A stretch of DNA of 23,009 nt, from NCBI GenBank assembly GCA_049964655.1, contig JBMFXC010000040.1, positions 1-23,009 on the forward strand, given 5' to 3'. Source of the stretch: JAJZJT01 sp049964655. Its GTDB lineage: Bacteria; Actinomycetota; Acidimicrobiia; Acidimicrobiales; RAAP-2. Below, piece after piece: positions 15,186 to 22,898 of the stretch. The translations under genes and the position numbers were made by a program. The stretch's first letter is position 1; the number at the start of each line of letters is the position of its first letter. A model generated the notes under the pieces. That model was not told the DNA's origin, searched no databases, and was given only the letters and a program-made list of their open reading frames with translations.

Positions 15186-16421
15186 GTGAAACTCGCCGTG
15201 AGGAAAGAGCTCTTCCCGGGGGAGACGCGCGTGGCGATCGTCCCCGAAGTGGCGAAGAAGCTGGTTGGGTCGGGTGTCGAGGTGGTGGTGGAGCAGGGGG
15301 CCGGCTCGTCGGCTCGGTTCTCCGACGACGCCTATCGCGATGCCGGCGCCGAGGTGGTTGCCGACGTCCGTGCCGTCGTCGGCGCCGGGGACGTGCTCGC
15401 CTGGGTCCGGCCCCCCACCGTCGAGGAGGCCGGCCGTCTGCCTGAGGGGATCGCGGGGGTGGGCTTCCTCCAGCCGCTGGCCGATCCCGAGGCCGTCCGG
15501 GCGCTGGCCGGGCGCTCCACGACCATCTTCAGCCTCGACCTCCTGCCCCGGATCAGCCGGGCCCAGTCGATGGACGCGCTCTCGTCGCAAGCGACGGTGT
15601 CCGGCTACCGGGCGGGCCTGGCGGCAGCCCAGCATCTCGCCAAGTTCTTCCCCATGTTCATGACGGCCGCCGGTACGGTCCCTCCGGCCAAGGTGCTGGT
15701 GATGGGTGCCGGGGTGGCCGGCCTGCAGGCCATCGCCACGGCTCGTCGCCTGGGTGCAGTCGTACGGGCGTATGACGTCCGGGCGGCAGCCAAGGAGGAA
15801 GTGGCGTCGCTCGGTGCCCACTTCGTCGAGCTCGGCCTCGAGACGCGTGAGGGGGCTGGCGGGTATGCCCGAGAGCAGACCGCCGAGGAGCTGGCTCGTC
15901 AGCAGGAGCTGTTGACCGCCGAGGTGGCCGCTGCCGACGTGGTGATCACGACGGCCCAGATCCCCGGACGCAAGGCGCCGGTGCTGGTGACCGAGGAGAT
16001 GGTCTCTGCCATGGGCGATGGTGCGGTGGTCATCGACCTCGCTGCCGACTCGGGTGGCAACTGCGCGTTGACCCGGGCGGGCGAGGACGTGGTCGTCGGC
16101 GGCGTGACCATCGTCGGACTGACGAACCCGCCGGCCTCGATGGCGACGCACGCGAGCTTCCTCTATGCCCGCAACGTCGCCAACTTCTTCGACCTGTTGG
16201 TGACGGACGGCGTGCTCGTCCCTGACTTCGAAGACGAGGTCGTGGCCGGGACGTGCGTCGTCCGCTCCGGCGAGGTCGTCCACGCCCCGACTGCCGAGGC
16301 GCTCGGGCTCCCCACCCCCACCATGCCGGTCGCCGACCAGCGTGGCGAGCCGGAACCGTCACCCGCTGGGGAGGGTGACGCCGGGACCGAAAGCGACCAG
16401 CAGAGGGAGGCGGGTCAATGA
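15186..16421 (+). CDS. pntAA: Proton-translocating NAD(P) transhydrogenase subunit alpha part 1 (domain I, NAD(H)-binding)
   Basis: The protein is about 411 residues and is the soluble NAD(H)-binding domain I. The complete enzyme couples hydride transfer from NADH to NADP+ to proton entry, supplying NADPH. The N-terminus MKLAVRKELFPGETRVA is that of the alanine dehydrogenase/PntA family. The RQD loop is present (Arg 122, Gln 127, Asp 130 in PRISRAQSMD). The Rossmann motif GAGVAG is at 174-179, followed by AYDVR. The C-terminal 40 residues are a polar Pro/Glu/Gly-rich extension. Start GTG 15186 matches the family N-terminus. The stop overlaps the ATG of the next subunit (ATGA, 16418-16421). 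The split into three polypeptides follows the Rhodospirillum rubrum arrangement and differs from the two-subunit E. coli enzyme. Confidence 0.95.
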   Translation: MKLAVRKELFPGETRVAIVPEVAKKLVGSGVEVVVEQGAGSSARFSDDAYRDAGAEVVADVRAVVGAGDVLAWVRPPTVEEAGRLPEGIAGVGFLQPLADPEAVRALAGRSTTIFSLDLLPRISRAQSMDALSSQATVSGYRAGLAAAQHLAKFFPMFMTAAGTVPPAKVLVMGAGVAGLQAIATARRLGAVVRAYDVRAAAKEEVASLGAHFVELGLETREGAGGYAREQTAEELARQQELLTAEVAAADVVITTAQIPGRKAPVLVTEEMVSAMGDGAVVIDLAADSGGNCALTRAGEDVVVGGVTIVGLTNPPASMATHASFLYARNVANFFDLLVTDGVLVPDFEDEVVAGTCVVRSGEVVHAPTAEALGLPTPTMPVADQRGEPEPSPAGEGDAGTESDQQREAGQ

Positions 16422-16777
16422 CAACCACAGGCATCGTCGAGTTCCTGACCATCTTCGTGCTGGCCGCGTTCGTCGGCAACGAAGTGATCTCGAAAGTGCC
16501 GAGCATCCTGCACACCCCGCTCATGTCCGGGTCGAACGCCGTTCACGGCATCGTGCTCGTCGGGACGATGCTGGTCATGGGCCAGGCCCATGGTGCGGTC
16601 CAAGTGACCTTGGCCTTCTTCGCCGTCGTCCTGGCCACGCTCAACGTGGTCGGGGGCTTCGTGGTCACCGACCGGATGCTCGAGATGTTCAAGGCCAAGC
16701 CGGCCGACCGTCCGGCCAAGGGTTCCGGCCAGACCGAGGGCGGCTCGTCGTCGACGACAGACGGGGGGGCCAAGTGA
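16418..16777 (+). CDS. pntAB: NAD(P) transhydrogenase subunit alpha part 2 (membrane domain II, first part)
   Basis: The protein is about 119 residues. Three hydrophobic helices include the conserved stretch FVGNEVISKVPSILHTPLMSGSNAVHG (about residues 18-45) that identifies this subunit. It also has the NVVGGFVVTDRMLEMF ending of domain II alpha. It contributes helices to the proton channel. After the last helix the chain has a 30-residue Lys/Gly/Ser/Thr-rich tail. The gene overlaps its neighbours by four bases on both sides (ATGA with pntAA, GTGA with pntB), so all three subunits are made from one message. Confidence 0.95.
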   Translation: MTTTGIVEFLTIFVLAAFVGNEVISKVPSILHTPLMSGSNAVHGIVLVGTMLVMGQAHGAVQVTLAFFAVVLATLNVVGGFVVTDRMLEMFKAKPADRPAKGSGQTEGGSSSTTDGGAK

Positions 16778-18174
16778 CCCTCGCAACGTGGACCGACCTC
16801 GTCTATCTGGTCGCCGCTATCGGCTTCATCTACGCGCTCAAGGGCCTCAGCTCGCCGCGCCATGCACGTCGGGGCAACCTGGCCGGCGCCGCCGCCGCCG
16901 CCCTCGCCATCGCCTTCACCTTCTCGGACCCGTCCCTGCGTTCGAGCGGTACGAACCTGGTGCTCGCCGTCGTGGCCATGGTGGTCGGAGCGGCCATCGC
17001 CGTGCCGGTCGCCCGCCTCGTGAAGATGACGGCGATGCCGCAGATGGTGGCCGTGTTCAACGGCGTCGGTGGAGGTGCCGCCGCCCTCATCTCGCTCACC
17101 GTCTTCCTCATCGAGGACCCTGCCAAGCCCGCCGTCTACCGCATCGGCGAGGTCCTCTTCGGCGTCCTGGTGGGGTGCGTGTCGTTCTCGGGCAGCGTGA
17201 TCGCCTTTGCCAAGCTGCAGGAGCTGATGACGGGCAGGCCCGTCACCTATCCGGGCCAGCAGGTGATCAACGCCCTCGTCGGTGCGGCCATCCTCGGGTT
17301 GGCCTTGGCCACGCTCGTCACGGGGTCCACCCCGCTGCTGGTGGCGATGGCAGTGCTGTCACTGGTCTTGGGCGTCATCTTCGTGCTCCCCATCGGCGGT
17401 GCCGACGTCCCGGTCCTCATCTCCCTGCTGAATGCCTTCACCGGCCTGGCGGTGGCCGCGTCCGGCTTCACGCTCGACTCCAACCTGCTCATCGTGGCCG
17501 GCACGTTGGTGGGCGCGTCGGGCATCCTGCTCACCCGCATGATGAGCAAAGCCATGGGCCGGTCGCTGCCCAACATCCTCTTCTCGGCGTTCGGCTCTGT
17601 CGTGACCGCCGCCGGAGGTGCCGACGGCTCGGGCGAGACTCGACCAGTCCGGGCGGGGACGCCCGAGGACATCGGCGTGCTTCTCGCCTACGCCCACAAG
17701 GTGGTCATCATCCCGGGTTACGGTCTCGCCGTGGCCCAGGCTCAGCACACCATCCGCGAGCTTGCCGACCTCCTGAAGGAGAAGGGCGTCGAGGTGTTCT
17801 ACGCCATCCACCCGGTGGCCGGCCGCATGCCAGGGCACATGAACGTGCTCCTCGCCGAGGCGAACGTTCCCTACGACGAGCTGAAGGAGATGGACGAGGC
17901 GAACCCCGAGCTGGCGACCGCCGACGTCGCCTTGGTGGTGGGGGCCAACGACACGGTGAACCCCGCCGCTCAGACGTCGCCCGGAAGCCCCATCTACGGG
18001 ATGCCCATCATCCACGCCGACCAGGCACAGCACGTGGTGTTCCTCAAGCGCTCGATGCGACCGGGGTTCGCCGGCATCGACAACGAGCTGCTCTTCGACC
18101 CGAAGACAACCTTGCTCTTCGGTGACGCCAAGGACACGCTGACCAAGCTGGTCAACGTCGTCAAGGCCTCCTGA
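16774..18174 (+). CDS. pntB: NAD(P) transhydrogenase subunit beta (membrane domain II plus NADP(H)-binding domain III)
   Basis: The protein is about 466 residues, the standard length. Residues about 1-270 form eight or nine membrane helices, with the motif MPQMVAVFNGVGGGAA and conserved helices of the proton path. Residues about 290-466 are domain III, binding NADP(H): PGYG at 314-317 (PGYGLAVAQAQH), AGRMPGHMNVLLAEA, and GANDTVNPAA from about 390. All look intact. GTG at 16774 overlaps the stop of pntAB; the frame is open upstream but only as a shadow. It ends the operon. A hairpin at 18226-18240 lies downstream. Confidence 0.96.
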   Translation: MTLATWTDLVYLVAAIGFIYALKGLSSPRHARRGNLAGAAAAALAIAFTFSDPSLRSSGTNLVLAVVAMVVGAAIAVPVARLVKMTAMPQMVAVFNGVGGGAAALISLTVFLIEDPAKPAVYRIGEVLFGVLVGCVSFSGSVIAFAKLQELMTGRPVTYPGQQVINALVGAAILGLALATLVTGSTPLLVAMAVLSLVLGVIFVLPIGGADVPVLISLLNAFTGLAVAASGFTLDSNLLIVAGTLVGASGILLTRMMSKAMGRSLPNILFSAFGSVVTAAGGADGSGETRPVRAGTPEDIGVLLAYAHKVVIIPGYGLAVAQAQHTIRELADLLKEKGVEVFYAIHPVAGRMPGHMNVLLAEANVPYDELKEMDEANPELATADVALVVGANDTVNPAAQTSPGSPIYGMPIIHADQAQHVVFLKRSMRPGFAGIDNELLFDPKTTLLFGDAKDTLTKLVNVVKAS

Positions 18175-18225
18175 ACCGTTCGCGGGTTCGGGCACCAGGG
18201 GGCTTGGGCACGCAGACGCCCAGTC

Positions 18226-18240
18226 GACCGTTCGCCGGTC
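18226..18240. terminator. Short hairpin after pntB, possible terminator between convergent genes
   Basis: GACCG and CGGTC are separated by five bases. The hairpin lies 51 bases after the pntB stop and 68 before the end of the convergent PIN-TRAM gene. Its stem is short and no T-run follows. Confidence 0.3.
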
Positions 18241-18307
18241 CCTGACGGCTCGCCAGCGGTGACCGCAGGATCGTCGAGTCGCGGGCCAGCCCCGGGAGGC
18301 GCCGTGC

Positions 18308-19423
18308 TCAGGCCGTGCTGGCGGCTCCCTGGGCGGCTCCCGTCCGTCGCTCGACGGGCTGGTCCGGAGCCGGCGCTGGGGGCGCCTCGGTGACCAGGCG
18401 GGCGAAGAGGAGCAGCCCCTGGTTGGTGGGCCGGGTCGAGAGAACGGCTACGTGCACGTTGCCGGTGCCGACGAGGTGGGAAGCGTCGTTGACGACGACC
18501 ATGTCGCCGTCGGGCAGGTAGCCGATGGCCTGACGAGGCTGGCGGCCCTCTTTCACGAGGTCGATGGTGAGTCGTTCCCCGGGCGGATGGTCGGGGGTGA
18601 GCTCGGTGGTCAACCGGCGCAGGTCGACAGCGGGCAGGTCCCAGTCTCCGGCGCGGGCGACCACATCTTGCGAGCACGTCCCGATCCGCAGTCCGAGCCT
18701 CCGTGCCACCGTGAGCAACTTCACCGTCGGGTCGTCGACCTCGGGCACCTCGTCGGTCGACACGTGTACCGGCACTCCGAGACCGCGCAGCGCTTCGAGG
18801 GCCTCGAGCCCCCGCCGCGCCCGTCGTGACGACACCGGGTCGGGAGCGTCGGCCAGGGTCTGGACCTGGTCGAGGACGAACTGGGGAACGACCACGCCGG
18901 CGGGCAGGAGGCCCGAACGGCCCAGGATGAGCACGAACCGGTCGAGGATGGCGGACGTGTCGACGAGGAGGGCGTACCCAGGGGGTGGCTCTGCCGGCGG
19001 GGCAAGAAGGCGAGAGAGCCCGGCGGCAGCCACCACCTGGCGGCCCTTGGCCGCGCCGAGGCGCCACCCCAGGGTAGCGAGCACCCAGGCGAAGGCGGCG
19101 GCGACGAGGAGCTCGACGCCCGAGCGGAAGAGGTAGAAGAACGGCAGGCCGACCACCACGCCGAGGAGGAGGCCGGAGGTGGCGACGATGGTGGCGGCGA
19201 ACACCTCGCCGGCTGGCATGGTGCGCAGTTGCCGGACGGCGAACTGGAGCCCCCGATCGAGCAAGCGGCCCACCACGCCACCGAGGACGTAGGAGACGGC
19301 AGCGCCGAGGACCATGCCGACGAGGGGTCCGTGGCCCCCCGGCGCTACGTGGTGACCGAGCTCGAGGCCGCCGACGGCACCTGCCATGACCAGGAGAAGG
19401 CGAAAGATCTCGACGAAGAGCAC
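18308..19423 (-). CDS. Membrane-anchored PIN-TRAM domain protein (YacL-like)
   Basis: The protein is about 371 residues. Three or four N-terminal helices (about 1-125) are followed by a cytoplasmic PIN nuclease-like domain starting at LLVDTSAILD with Asp 155. A TRAM domain comes next (PGERLTIDLVKEGRQPRQAIGYLPDGDMVVV), and the protein ends in a Pro/Ala-rich tail. This order is that of Bacillus YacL and Thermus homologues, RNase-like proteins of unclear function. One catalytic acid is altered: the family Glu in PQFVL-x-ELQ is Gln 186 here (PQFVLDQVQ). The usual TND motif is replaced by TCSQD, so nuclease activity is doubtful. GTG at 19423 is the only start that keeps the first helix. The gene is divergent from the GH18 gene and convergent with pntB. 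Confidence 0.87.
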   Translation of the reverse strand: MLFVEIFRLLLVMAGAVGGLELGHHVAPGGHGPLVGMVLGAAVSYVLGGVVGRLLDRGLQFAVRQLRTMPAGEVFAATIVATSGLLLGVVVGLPFFYLFRSGVELLVAAAFAWVLATLGWRLGAAKGRQVVAAAGLSRLLAPPAEPPPGYALLVDTSAILDRFVLILGRSGLLPAGVVVPQFVLDQVQTLADAPDPVSSRRARRGLEALEALRGLGVPVHVSTDEVPEVDDPTVKLLTVARRLGLRIGTCSQDVVARAGDWDLPAVDLRRLTTELTPDHPPGERLTIDLVKEGRQPRQAIGYLPDGDMVVVNDASHLVGTGNVHVAVLSTRPTNQGLLLFARLVTEAPPAPAPDQPVERRTGAAQGAASTA

Positions 19424-19616
19424 GGCTCAGTCACCACCTGCGGCGCACCAGGGTGCTGCTTGCCCGGGGGCTCGATGTCGCGTCATGTCTCAACTCCTGG
19501 CCCGCCTGTTCCGATGGTGTCAGGTGGGCTTGATCGCCCGCGGCACCCGCCAGCCGTCGTCGGTGGCACCACGTGGGTCTCCCCGGCGTCGCTTCGCAGA
19601 CAACCTCGACCAATCG
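19424..19616. promoter_or_regulatory. Divergent promoter region of the PIN-TRAM and GH18 genes
   Basis: The frame of the GH18 gene is open across this stretch, but codon use is atypical. From about 19600 to 19685 the sequence is clearly richer in A and T than its surroundings, which suggests that promoters of one or both genes lie there. No convincing -35/-10 pair was found. Confidence 0.4.
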
Positions 19617-22295
19617 ATGACTGAGAGTAGTTCTACCACCACTCACCTTGCTCATGGGGGACGGTTGCACCAGACTATTGCGCTATTGACCAGAGCCCGC
19701 TCGACGGTGTCGGCGACGGCGACCCGGCTGACCGGCCGGATGCGGTCTGACCGGAGGCGTGCGCCCGCTGGTGCGTCGGTGGGCGTGGTGGCGCGTCGTC
19801 TCGATGCACTCGCGGTACAGGCCACTCCCGTCGAGACAGGGACGGCCGAGGGGACCGGACCTGTCGAGGTCGCAGCGACGTCGCTCGCCGCGGCGCCCCG
19901 AGCGCGAAGGGGCGAGGCGGCCGCTGCCGTCCTCGGGCTCACCGAGCCGGGCCTCGTCATCGCTCCGGGGGGGAGCGCCTGGGACGACGTGCCCACCCTG
20001 GTGCCCTGGGAGCGACTCCGCGGCTTCGGGGCGGAGGAACCCGCCGACCCGTCAGACCCCGGCACCGGGCAACTGCTGGAGGTGACCGAGGAACGCCCCG
20101 GCGTCCCGGGTGGCACCGAGGTCCACCACTTCGCCGTTGCCGCCCCCGATCTCGTCGTGTTCTTCCGTGCCCTTGCCGGGTGGTCGCGCCGGTGGGCGGA
20201 GGCCCTCGTCCCCGCTCGGCCGGGGTTGGCCATGCGGGTCTGGTTGTGGGCACGAGCCCTCGCTTCGGTGGTGGCAGACCAGGTCGCCGAAGCCGGCAGG
20301 CGGGTGTCGTCGCCGTTCCCCGCCGTCCCGGCCCCCCGCCACGGTCAGGGTTCGCGTCGTCTCGCGCCGCTGGCCGTCGGTTGCGCCGCGCTCGTCCTCG
20401 TGGCCGGTGGGGCAACGTCGACGCTGGCTACCGGTCGGGTGAGCGGAGGACGTCCGCCAGCGATGCGCTTTGCCGGTGGCAACCGTGCCGCCGTCATCGC
20501 ACTGGCCGACATGCCGGTCGTCCACCTCGCCCCGGCGACCACCACCCCGACCCCGACCCCTCCGTCGCTGGCGGGAGCCGGACCGCTGCGGCCTCACGAG
20601 ATCTTCGGGTACGCGCCGTACTGGACGCTCCCCAGTGCGGGGTCCTTCGACGTCGCCGACCTCACGACCATTGCGTACTTCAGCATCGACGTGAACGGAG
20701 ACGGCACGCTGCAGCAGAGCGGACCCGGGTGGAACGGGTACCAGAGCCAAGACCTCGTCGACCTCGTGGACCGGGCCCACGCCGCTGGCGACCGCGTCGT
20801 CCTGACGGTCACCTGCTTCAACCAGAGCACGCTTGACCAGCTCACCCACGACCCGGCGGCACCGGCGACGTTGGCCCACGCCCTGGTGGGTGCCGTCGAG
20901 GCCAAGCATCTCGACGGTGTCAACTTCGACTTCGAGGGGCAGGGCAGCGCCGACCGTCACGGGCTCACGTCGCTCATCACGACCGTCTCGTCGGTGCTGC
21001 GGGCCGCCGATCCTCACTGGCAGGTCACGATGGCGACCTACGCCAGTTCAGCGGGCGACCCTGCCGGTTTCTACGACATCCCCAAGTTGGCACCGGCTGT
21101 CGACGCCTTCTTCGTGATGGCGTACGACATGAACGATCCCGTCACGCCGGGCCCGACGGCACCGCTGGTCGGCGGTGGGTTCAACGACGCCGAGACTCTC
21201 CGTCAGTACCTCGCCGTCGTCCCGCCGCAGAAGGTGATCCTCGGTGTGCCCTTCTACGGTTACGACTGGCCGACCGCCAACGGCACCCTCGGCGCTCCGG
21301 CGATGGGGGGGGAGACGCCGCTCAGCTACGCACAGATCGCCGCGTCCGGTCACCCGACCTACTGGGACCCAGGCACCGACACGGCCTGGACGTCATACCA
21401 GGTAGGCGGGCAGTGGCATGAGACGTACTACGACGACCCGACGTCGCTCGCCATGAAAGCCGAGCTCGCCAACGCCGAGGGCATCGCCGGGCTCGGCATC
21501 TGGGCGCTGGGCATGGACGGCAACGACCCGGCCATGCTGGCGGCGCTGCTCGGCAAGGCTCCGGCGGTCAAGGACCTCTCGACCGGCCCGGTGTCCACCT
21601 CGCCCTCGGTCTCGACGACGACCACCGAACCCGGTGGCGTGACGACCGCCCAGTGGCAGGGATCCACGGTCACCCTCGCCCCAGTGCCAGCGGGAGCGGC
21701 TCCCTCGGCCGCCGGCGGCCTGTCGGCTATCGGGACCGTGACCGGGGTCCAGACCAGTGACCCCGCCTTCTCCTGCCTTGCTACGGGTCCGCCGCTCGCC
21801 GTCTGGTCCTTCGGGTCGGAACCCGGTGTCGACGTCGTCATCGCCACGCAGCCGACCGACTGCGTCACCGAGCTGTTCACCTTCGTACCGCCGGGCGGCG
21901 TCGGTGGCACACCTGGGAGCGGGTCGGTGGTCCCGCCCGCCGTTCCGACGAGCACGACCCCGACGTCGACCACCACGTCGGGGCCCACGTCTGGCACGTC
22001 GTCTGGGTCGTCGACCACCACCACGTCGGGGCCCACGTCTGGCACGTCGTCGGGGTCCACCTCCGGGTCGTCGACCACCACCACGTCGGGGCCCACGTCT
22101 GGCACGTCGTCCGGGTCCACCTCCGGGTCGTCGACCACCACCACGTCCGGGTCCACGTCTGGGTACACGTCCGGGTCCACCTCCGGGTCGTCGACCACCA
22201 CCACGTCCGGGTCCACGTCTGGGTACACGTCCGGGTCCACCTCCGGGTCGTCGACCACCACCACGTCCGGGTCCACGAGCACGGCTGGTCCGTAA
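19617..22295 (+). CDS. Membrane-anchored GH18 glycoside hydrolase (YaaH-like) with N-terminal PH-like domain and mucin-like tail
   Basis: With ATG 19617 the protein has about 892 residues. Residues about 100-230 look like a small PH-like beta domain (LGLTEPGLVIA, VPWERLRGFG, HHFAVAAPDLVVFF), predicted inside the cell. One helix (about 249-273) spans the membrane. After a Thr/Pro linker comes a GH18 barrel (about 328-645) with the catalytic motif DGVNFDFE (433-440, acid Glu 440). It also has the YYDD...GIWALGMDG region typical of YaaH/SleL-type enzymes that cut N-acetylglucosamine bonds in peptidoglycan or chitin. A domain with two Cys follows (about 690-765), then a Thr/Ser/Gly tail built from 60-bp repeats. 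The start is uncertain. ATG 19386 and ATG 19485 are in frame, but codon use becomes typical only after about 19685, so the true start may even be later than 19617. Confidence 0.85.
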   Translation: MTESSSTTTHLAHGGRLHQTIALLTRARSTVSATATRLTGRMRSDRRRAPAGASVGVVARRLDALAVQATPVETGTAEGTGPVEVAATSLAAAPRARRGEAAAAVLGLTEPGLVIAPGGSAWDDVPTLVPWERLRGFGAEEPADPSDPGTGQLLEVTEERPGVPGGTEVHHFAVAAPDLVVFFRALAGWSRRWAEALVPARPGLAMRVWLWARALASVVADQVAEAGRRVSSPFPAVPAPRHGQGSRRLAPLAVGCAALVLVAGGATSTLATGRVSGGRPPAMRFAGGNRAAVIALADMPVVHLAPATTTPTPTPPSLAGAGPLRPHEIFGYAPYWTLPSAGSFDVADLTTIAYFSIDVNGDGTLQQSGPGWNGYQSQDLVDLVDRAHAAGDRVVLTVTCFNQSTLDQLTHDPAAPATLAHALVGAVEAKHLDGVNFDFEGQGSADRHGLTSLITTVSSVLRAADPHWQVTMATYASSAGDPAGFYDIPKLAPAVDAFFVMAYDMNDPVTPGPTAPLVGGGFNDAETLRQYLAVVPPQKVILGVPFYGYDWPTANGTLGAPAMGGETPLSYAQIAASGHPTYWDPGTDTAWTSYQVGGQWHETYYDDPTSLAMKAELANAEGIAGLGIWALGMDGNDPAMLAALLGKAPAVKDLSTGPVSTSPSVSTTTTEPGGVTTAQWQGSTVTLAPVPAGAAPSAAGGLSAIGTVTGVQTSDPAFSCLATGPPLAVWSFGSEPGVDVVIATQPTDCVTELFTFVPPGGVGGTPGSGSVVPPAVPTSTTPTSTTTSGPTSGTSSGSSTTTTSGPTSGTSSGSTSGSSTTTTSGPTSGTSSGSTSGSSTTTTSGSTSGYTSGSTSGSSTTTTSGSTSGYTSGSTSGSSTTTTSGSTSTAGP
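21973..22276 (+). repeat. 60-bp tandem repeats encoding the Thr/Ser/Gly tail of the GH18 protein
   Basis: A 48-bp short unit at 21973-22020 is followed by 60-bp units at 22021, 22081, 22141 and 22201, and a partial at 22261. Units 22141 and 22201 are identical, pointing to recent duplication. Each full unit encodes 20 residues such as TTSG, TSG and GSST words. Confidence 0.95.
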
Positions 22296-22302
22296 GTGGG
22301 AG

Positions 22303-22355
22303 GGTTCGGTTGTTCCGACCCCTGACCGCCCGTCACCCTGGCGGGTCACCGAACC
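22303..22355 (+). terminator. Nested hairpin after the GH18 gene
   Basis: GGTTCGGT (22303-22310) and ACCGAACC (22348-22355) pair perfectly over eight bases, with a smaller CCCG/CGGG hairpin inside. It starts seven bases after the GH18 stop. There is no T-run, so termination is plausible but not proven. Confidence 0.4.
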
Positions 22356-22424
22356 GCCCGAGCTCGTTGTCGAGCCCCATAGCCGTCAGATCAGCTCGCT
22401 GTCCGACTGCCGATTCGGACGGGC

Positions 22425-22430
22425 TACGAT
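22425..22430 (+). promoter_or_regulatory. Putative -10 of the tRNA-Ala gene
   Basis: TACGAT lies 12 bases before the mature tRNA 5' end, matching TATAAT at four of six positions. No clear -35 was found at the expected distance. Confidence 0.4.
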
Positions 22431-22442
22431 CGTCGTCGGCCC

Positions 22443-22515
22443 GGGGGTGTAGCTCAGCTGGTAGAGCGCTACGTTCGCAATGTAGAGGCCGAGGGTTCGA
22501 GTCCCTTCACCTCCA
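22443..22515 (+). tRNA. tRNA-Ala, anticodon CGC
   Basis: The full cloverleaf folds by hand. The acceptor GGGGGTG (22443-22449) pairs with CACCTCC (22508-22514). The D stem is GCTC/GAGC, the anticodon stem CTACG/TGTAG with loop TTCGCAA and anticodon CGC at 22476-22478, and the T stem GAGGG/CCCTT with loop TTCGAGT. The third acceptor pair is G-T (G3:U70), the identity signal of alanine tRNA, and the discriminator base is A. The 3' CCA is not encoded (CCC follows) and must be added after transcription. It reads the GCG codon, frequent in such GC-rich genes. Confidence 0.95.
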
Positions 22516-22592
22516 CCCTGTGCTTTGAATCTTCGCGCCTTTCGGGCTGACGGGCCTTATCGTTCGTGCTGTTTCGTGGCATTCCCACGGGG

Positions 22593-22601
22593 TTATCCAC
22601 A
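22593..22601 (+). promoter_or_regulatory. Perfect DnaA-box 9-mer (TTATCCACA)
   Basis: The word matches the bacterial DnaA-box consensus exactly. Only one copy was noticed, so it is not by itself an origin. Confidence 0.5.
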
Positions 22602-22637
22602 GGGTTTGTCGACCTGATTATGGGTGAATGATCACCC

Positions 22638-22780
22638 TGCCCTACGCAGCCCTACGCACGAGATGCGGCCGCCACACCGGGAGCACGCTGGGGTTTCGCG
22701 TGGAGTGGCGTTGAAGGCGTGCCTCGTGGCCCGGTTTGCCCTACGCAGCCCTACCGCAGCGTAGGGCAGTGCCCTACTCG
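22638..22780. repeat. Cluster of CCCTAC direct and inverted repeats
   Basis: CCCTACGCA occurs at 22640 and 22650 and again at 22739, with a variant (CCCTACCGCAG) at 22749. The 18-base word at 22638-22655 recurs at 22737-22754. An inverted copy at 22759-22766 and a further copy at 22772 follow. GTAGGGC (22761-22767) and GCCCTAC (22771-22777) form a seven-base hairpin with a three-base loop. Confidence 0.85.
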
Positions 22781-22898
22781 GCGAGATGGGCGAGAGGTGA
22801 CGTTGCTCGTGCAGCATGTTGGGGTGGATGGAGGTGATGGCCGAGCGGGTGGTGGGGCCTTCGGGGCTTGGCCGACGGGTGGGTCCGGGTTGCGCGAG

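Larger units (their letters stand above)
22516..22898. other. 383-bp region without a recognised gene after the tRNA
   Basis: No gene is convincing on either strand. It holds a DnaA-box-like 9-mer and a cluster of CCCTAC repeats. The part before 22640 is less GC-rich than the rest of the window. Confidence 0.6.

Noticed and set aside
16788..18125. Long alternative frame within pntB
   Set aside because: It is an Arg/His/Gly-rich shadow; the 16774 frame shows the transhydrogenase motifs.
22593..22601. Chromosomal origin of replication
   Set aside because: Only one DnaA box was seen and no dnaA, dnaN or AT-rich unwinding element is present.
22638..22780. CRISPR array
   Set aside because: Repeat units are only about 10 bp, are partly inverted, and spacing is irregular.
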